A stretch of 64,000 nt of DNA. Source: Selaginella tamariscina (Eukaryota > Streptophyta > Lycopodiopsida > Selaginellales > Selaginellaceae). Below, piece by piece: positions 58,734-64,000 of the stretch (position 1 is the stretch's first letter; every line of letters starts with the position of its first letter). The notes under the pieces are model-generated. The model was not told the DNA's origin. It searched no databases and saw nothing but the letters and a program-made list of their open reading frames with translations. The stretch spans positions 186,001 through 250,000 of the forward strand of contig PUQB01000333.1 in assembly GCA_003024785.1 (NCBI GenBank), in the 5' to 3' direction. A program made the translations under genes and the position numbers.

Positions 58734-61569
58734 ATGCCTTGGCCTCCCCTATGCTAACTACGAGGTGTTCCTACATCCTCGTGTTTCCCCCTACTGCTTA
58801 GCTTTGGTTGGGCTCTGTCGGCCCTTGGGTGGATGGTAGTTTGGCGCACCTCCTCGCCCACTCCTCAACCTCAAGGTTTACCACTCATTCCTTCTTGTGT
58901 CATGTTCTTCCCTGCTATCCTAACCTGGTAATAGCATCGTTACTTAGTTGGCTTGCGGCATGGGGATTGGTGTCGAGCCAGTTGGGGTCTATTGTTTGCC
59001 ACCCTCACGGTGCCAAGTGCTTGCGCTTCCAACATTGGCTTGATCAACAATATCCAGGAGCACCAGTAGAGTAGGTTCTAGCCACCGCATAGGGTGTAAG
59101 TCATCGTTCAATGTTTTGGTTGCCTATCCTTGTCATTGTATCTTGGTTAGTAGGGCTGTCGCTCCACCTCCAATTTGTGGTCTCCTGACCGTGACCTCCT
59201 ATGAGGTTGGTTGTTCTCATCCATTCTACACCCATAACTCCACCAACTCTTTGTGTCCTCCCCTGCTTTTTGTTCTACTGCTAATGTGGTTGCCTGTGGC
59301 GGCTTATTACTTAGGATCTCAGTCAGTCAATAGCAATTGTCCTGTGGGACCTGCAAAACATTACATACTCGACAGTAGTACTTATCTCCACATGCAGTGT
59401 ATCCCAATTGGGCAAGTGTTGCAATTAGGTCCTCCTTTCGTGCCGCTGCCTTGTGGGCCTCCCCTCCCTGTGGTTGTTGTGATCTTTGGTTCTCGACCAC
59501 CATTTTTCTGCGGCCTTTGACCCATTCGAGAGGTTCTACTTGTTCATGATGGTGTCATTTGCCCCCTTGATGTCTAATTTGTTATGTGTCTTCTTCTTTT
59601 GACGTCTCTCGGCTTCCCGCTTTTTTGCTTTCTTGGCATACTAAGTAACTTGTCAAACGTCCGATCATCATCCATCTCAATTCACTTGCGGATCTTCTGT
59701 CGCAATCCCTTCCAGTACCACATCTTTTGGGTTAGGTTGATGGGGGATCCCTTAACCAGGTGATGTACCCAAGCATGTAGACCGTGTATTCATCAATGAC
59801 TCTCATGCTTTCTACTTCAGATTAGTTAGCTTATGAATTACGTCTTCTCCACTTTTCTCCTCTTGGAAGGTGTTCAAAAATGCCCTCTACATGATTTCCC
59901 AGTGAGCTCCTTCGTTTGCCTCGTGGAATTACATCCACCAAGCGTATGCCTTTCTTGTCTAGAGTGCATTGCAATTGCACTCAACTTTTTGTAGTTGTCG
60001 TTCATGCTTCTCAGCTTGCACACATGCTCGAACTTGTGGATATGCTAGTTGGATTTTCACCCCTGCTCCTCAGAACGCGGGTAAGGTACTATTTGTTTGT
60101 CCTACATCTGATTGAGTGTGCGGGCTATTAAGGTCACCGGATCCACTCCCATGGTGCCCTTGGGCTTGAGAGGTGGCTCCGATTTGGACCCTCCATTTCA
60201 AATGTGCTGTAGTCCACGTCTCAGTATCCTGCAGGTACCTTCTTTCTCCCTCGCACCCCACCATTCGATTGAGGGTTGGTGAAGAGGATGGGCTCCTCCC
60301 GACTGTCCCTTGAGGGTGAGACTAGCCTGATGGCAGTGAGTGAGGCATATCTTGACTGGACGGTTTCCCTTATCCAACAGGTGGCTTGGTTGGACCATGT
60401 AACCTTGCAGAATCCCTTGCTGTGTTGGACAGTATTGGTTGCAGGGCGGATTCTCTCACCCCGAGACAGTATCCCCTCATCTTATGTTGTTTGTGGCAAT
60501 CTTTGCAAAATCCCCTTGTGTGGCTGCTATGGTCTTGCTTGCTTGGGCAGATTTCCCTTGCCCTAGGAGGAATCCTCTCGTCCCTTGCCCAAAGTGACCA
60601 CTATGTGATCCCCCTTACTAGCACCTCCTCCTAGTCTGTCAAATTGTCAACGTCCAATCACCTTCATGCGGGTGGTCTTCCCGTGTGTAAGCCCAGCCTT
60701 TTGGAGCCTCGAGCCGCCTTCTTGTACTCACCCTAGCCTGCTGTGCATCCGACCGACTGAACTCTTGGTGCAGAGGTTTCTTTGTTGGTGTCAGTGCCCC
60801 TCCCTATGAGGGCCTTCCGGATGAGGCTCTTCCTCGCCTCTTTTTGCCATCCACGATCCACTTGCCTTACCCTACTGGGTGATGGCGGCCATGGGTCTCC
60901 TACCTTGCATCCCTCAAAAATTGGCCACGCAAAACCTCTGGCTCTCGTCCCCTATCATACTTGTGCTATTGTTGCCAGCCACTTTTTTGCCTCTAGCAAG
61001 GCATTCCCTCTCATGGGTTCTTTTGCATGAGGTTTTCTCCTTAGGGGTACTCGTCAAATACTGGTTCATCTCTCTGGTGTGGGGCTCATCATAGCCATCA
61101 TTTCACCTACGTCAAGAGGGGATGCTTCCCTCATCCTGCCATTCGTCTCAGTCTACGTCATAGGCCATTGCCGGGTGTGTCGCTCGTCCAGGTGTGCTCC
61201 TCCTTGCACATTCTTACACCTGGGATTTCATTAGGGTATGCTAGGGGTTCTTTGTACCTTTGCGGCTTGCGACCGAATTTTGGTGTTGTGTTGGACTTTC
61301 CGCTTCTTGGAGGTTCGGCCATGTGGTGTTTGCATCATGCCCTTGGACAGGAGGCTAGCTGACTATGGCATTTGGGGTACCTCCCTACCCTCCATAAGCC
61401 CTCTCCCAAACCAACCTGGCACATCTTCTTGGCCAGTTGGTACTCATATTTCCAATTGTTTAAACAAGTTAGCCCCGACTCTTTGATATCTCCTCCGGGC
61501 CACAACTCTACTTGCTACAGTGAACTCCATCCGCATGTAGTTAATACCCCTCCATGGTCGCACAAATGA
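58734..61569 (-). pseudogene. H2 gag region (degenerate)
   Basis: The minus strand at about 59,710-59,830 encodes a gag-like patch with YMLGYITWLRDP. Text near 61,480-61,560 and 61,000-61,230 matches H1 at 40,000-40,060, 43,560-43,773 and 49,293-49,400. Long open frames on the plus strand here are not supported by any motif. Confidence 0.55.
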
Positions 61570-62255
61570 TCATTGGGGACTTCATAGGCCAATGTGAGGT
61601 GACTATGAAGCCTTGGTGGTGCGCCATGACGTGTTGCCAATCCCAGTCCCGGGTTCTGCACCAGCTATCCAGTCTTTACCTCAAGAGGTGTTGGAAGGTG
61701 TGGTGATGGCCTCTACTAAACGCCACGAGGGTCCATGTACAAATGAGTAAGGGTCCTTTAGGGCAAGCTGCTGCCTCCTGGACGATATAACCAGATGAGG
61801 AGGGGGAAAGAGAGAAGGACGATACGGCAGAAAATGCAGTAGACAAAGAGGAGATCTATATATATATGCTTGACGAGATACAAGAGGGCCCCTTCCCCCA
61901 GGGATGGTGGAATTAGATACAAAGAAGAAGACGGACTAAAAGGACCCTGACCACTACTTCCTTCCTGCTTATATAGTAGTTCAGTTGGTGCTAGACCCTA
62001 GGTCTAGGTGGTGCTCCCCTACTGGTCTGTTGTCTTGTGACCGAGTTATGTCCTATGGCATTCATGCGCCTCCTTTGCGCGTGTTGTCTCGTGTACTATG
62101 GTAGCTGGTCTGAACGATTGGATCTAGCTTGCTGATAGCACCACCTAACAATTGTCAGTATCAGTTAGTACTTGTTGTACCCTTCTGGCTCGGCCGTTCG
62201 GCCTTGCTGTTCGATCGCACTGGCTAGCGGTTTGACAGTGGTCATACCACCATCA
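61570..62255 (-). repeat. H2 5' LTR (~686 bp)
   Basis: It starts at TCATTGGGGACTTC in plus orientation. A TATATAAGCAGG box is read on the minus strand near 61,975. It is clearly diverged from the partner LTR, so the insertion is old. Confidence 0.6.
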
Positions 62256-62439
62256 ACTAGTAGAGACAACACTTTTGGAGGCGCATGTACCTAGGTGGTC
62301 GATACTTTGGAAGGAGCTATGACACATAGGTTTGTTAGCACATGAGGAGTACCACGACAAGCCTAATACGGGTGGAACGTTACTCCTGGAGCGACAATAA
62401 CACAAGTTAACGTAGGTACTAACAAGGAACCTCGACTAG

Positions 62440-63800
62440 TGCAAATTAATGCTCATGCGGGACCAAAGCTCAAGGAGCATATCACTAACTACCTTTGCAG
62501 TCATAGAGAGGTGTTTGCTTAGATGTATCATGACATGAGGGGAGTATTGCCGGAGTTGTGTTAGCATAGGATAAGGCTAAAGCCCAACATGAGACCCAAA
62601 TACCAGCAAAGATACTGCATCAGCTTTAACTACAAGCGGAAGGCCAAACAAGAAATCAATAAGTGGTTGAAAGCGGACTTTGTATACCCCATCAAGAACC
62701 TGGAGTGGCTGTCTCCAATTGTCATGCCAAAAAAGGATGAGCGTTTAAGACTATCAACGACTGAATGTAGTCACAGAAAGGACCCCTTCCTCATCCCGTT
62801 CACCAAGGCCATCTTGGAGGATGTAGTAGGCCACAAGATGTACTCGTTTATGGATGGATTCAACAGATATAATTAGTGACGGAAGACCAAGCCAAAATGG
62901 CATTCATCACGAATTGGGGGGCTTACGCCTTCAAGATAATGCCATTCGGCCTCTACAACACCCCAACCACTTCTCAATAGCTAATCCAATGAGTATTCCT
63001 AAACAACCTTATAGACTTTGTACGGGCATTCCTAAATGACTTTACCTACGAAAGAGCATGTTGAGCTTCTCGAATGGGTGTTTTGGTGTTTTGGTGTTGT
63101 CGAGAATACAAAATATCTCTTAACCCATCAAAATGTGTGTTTGGCATGATTGTATAGAAGCTACGAGGATTCATCAAATCCAAGGAGGACATTACAATAG
63201 ACTTGAGATCAATGTAGAAAATGCCACATCCCTAGAATGTTACTAAGCTCATGCGTTTCTTGGGAAAGGCAGGCTTCTACCATAAGTTCATCAGATAGTA
63301 CACTGATAGGGTCCAACCAATGATTGAGTTGTTAGCAAAGGAAGTACCATACAAATAGATGGTTGACTGAAAAATGGCGTTTAAAGACATAAAGTGCTAA
63401 TTGGTGGAAGCACCTATTCTCATTCCATCGAATTGGAATTGGCAGTTCCACCTACAAACGGACGGGTCCAATGTAGCTGTAGGCACCATTTGTCCCAAGA
63501 AGATGAAGCACGGATGCTGCACCCTAGAGCTGGCTCATGACATTAGCCGAACGCAACTACTTGGCAATAGATAAGGAGTGCTTAGTAGTGATTTAAGGAG
63601 TCTCAAAGTTTTGTTGCTATCTCTTGGGCAACCACTTTGTGCTAATTGTGGATCACCACGCCCTACTTTATCTTGTCAACAAGCCACAATTGACAGGATG
63701 ACCAACAAGGTGGATTCTCTTGCTACAAGAGTTTGATTTCACTATGATTCACAAGGTGGGTAAGTTGCATGTATCACCTGACCTCCTTTCCATGATATAG
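62440..63800 (+). pseudogene. H1 pol fragment: reverse transcriptase and RNase H (degenerate)
   Basis: The RT N-terminal part shows NKWLKADFVYPI and WLSPIVMPKKDERL, then HKMYSFMDGFNRY. Later, in another frame, KIMPFGLYNTP and a catalytic box that reads FLND instead of YxDD. RNase H-like text follows at 63,540-63,800: NYLAIDKECLVVI, then VDHHALLYLVNKPQLTG and LLQEFDFTMIHKVGKLHV. Several stops occur. The orientation and relative order fit the H1 element. Confidence 0.8.
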
Positions 63801-64000
63801 AACAGTGAACATCTTGAGTCCACACCACTACTCAACATATTGGATGCTGACTTCTTCGAAGTTGCGGTAGTACAACATGACCTCCCGCAAACAAACAACA
63901 GGGAAATCCCGGATTGGCAACAATCAATACACCATTACCTTAGTAGCATATTGAACAGACTCCCCAAGATGTCTCCCAGCCATCGATGCAGCCTTGCTTG
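63801..64000 (+). other. H1 remainder at the window edge
   Basis: The sequence continues in retroelement-like composition after the RNase H region. Integrase would be expected next but lies outside the window. Confidence 0.4.

Larger units (their letters stand above)
58045..62255 (-). mobile_element. H2: reverse-oriented LTR-gag-LTR relative of H1 (~4.2 kb, no pol seen)
   Basis: LTR-like ends are 58,045-58,733 and 61,570-62,255; the interior 58,734-61,569 aligns in reverse with the H1 gag pieces. No RT or integrase motif was found between the LTRs, so it is non-autonomous or internally deleted. H1 gag stops at its left edge and H1-orientation pol starts at its right edge, so it most likely inserted into H1. 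A target duplication could not be identified, which leaves side-by-side rearrangement possible. Confidence 0.6.
39274..64000 (+). mobile_element. H1: plus-strand LTR retroelement split by four insertions, right end outside the window
   Basis: H1 fragments in order: LTR 39,274-39,986, gag region 39,987-40,318, 43,513-43,773, 49,293-50,240 and 57,426-58,044, then degraded pol from about 62,256. Removing the inserts makes the gag fragments collinear with one uninterrupted relative, the reverse-strand gag of H2 at 58,734-61,569. For example, text before and after 40,319-43,512 aligns to adjacent H2 text near 61,270, and text around the I2 insertion aligns to H2 near 61,020. RT- and RNase H-like coding at 62,440-63,800 is in the H1 orientation. 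The H1 3' LTR is not in the window. Confidence 0.75.

Noticed and set aside
58564..61486. Numerous plus-strand open frames of 60-130 aa with possible membrane-like segments
   Set aside because: They are antisense shadows of the higher-GC H2 gag region; no conserved motif, and gag-like text reads on the minus strand.
1..64000. CRISPR array, bacterial operon or integrated organelle DNA
   Set aside because: No regularly spaced identical repeats, no bacterial-type genes and no organelle gene sequence were recognised; spliced plant-type genes dominate.

Overview
The window is nuclear DNA of a streptophyte, a land plant or close algal relative. The evidence is a CRIB-RhoGAP of the plant-only ROP type, an importin-alpha of the IMPA-9 type, plant hAT (DUF659) and Ty3-type retroelements, telo-box-like AAACCCTA motifs just upstream of start codons, short GT-AG introns and very abundant TG/TA/GA microsatellites. 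I cannot name the species.

Three zones are visible. (1) 1 to about 18.5 kb is AT-rich duplicated DNA without an intact host gene. It holds two decayed DEAD-box helicase C-domain fragments, two decayed kinase-like gene copies in opposite orientation, direct and inverted copies of AT-rich blocks, and a complete hAT element (9,021-13,287) with terminal inverted repeats and a perfect 8-bp target duplication. The hAT lies inside an apparent intron of one kinase-like copy. (2) 18.5 to 38.3 kb is a gene island of six genes, all on the minus strand. From right to left they are a small acyl-CoA-binding protein, importin-alpha 9, an unnamed coiled-coil protein, long-form tRNase Z, translation factor eIF1 and a ROP GTPase-activating protein. 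I rebuilt the exons by hand from splice sites and reading phase. ROPGAP (478 aa), eIF1 (114 aa) and ACBP (92 aa) are intact. The three genes between them carry single-base frame breaks inside conserved exons. (3) 39.27 kb to the end is one plus-strand LTR retroelement (H1) split by four later insertions: a scrambled LTR-type insert (I1), a chromodomain Ty3 element (I2), a young Ty3 element (I3) with an extra RNase H reading frame upstream of gag, and an LTR-gag-LTR relative of H1 in reverse orientation (H2). Degraded H1 pol resumes at the right edge.

The island genes are housekeeping: tRNA 3' processing, start-codon selection, nuclear import, acyl-CoA carriage and ROP signalling. They share orientation, but I see no sign that they work as one system. 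The most unusual architecture is I3. The most important caution is that frame breaks occur both in housekeeping genes and in the young I3 element, and the I3 LTR pair differs more by single-base indels than by substitutions, so part of the damage may be assembly error.
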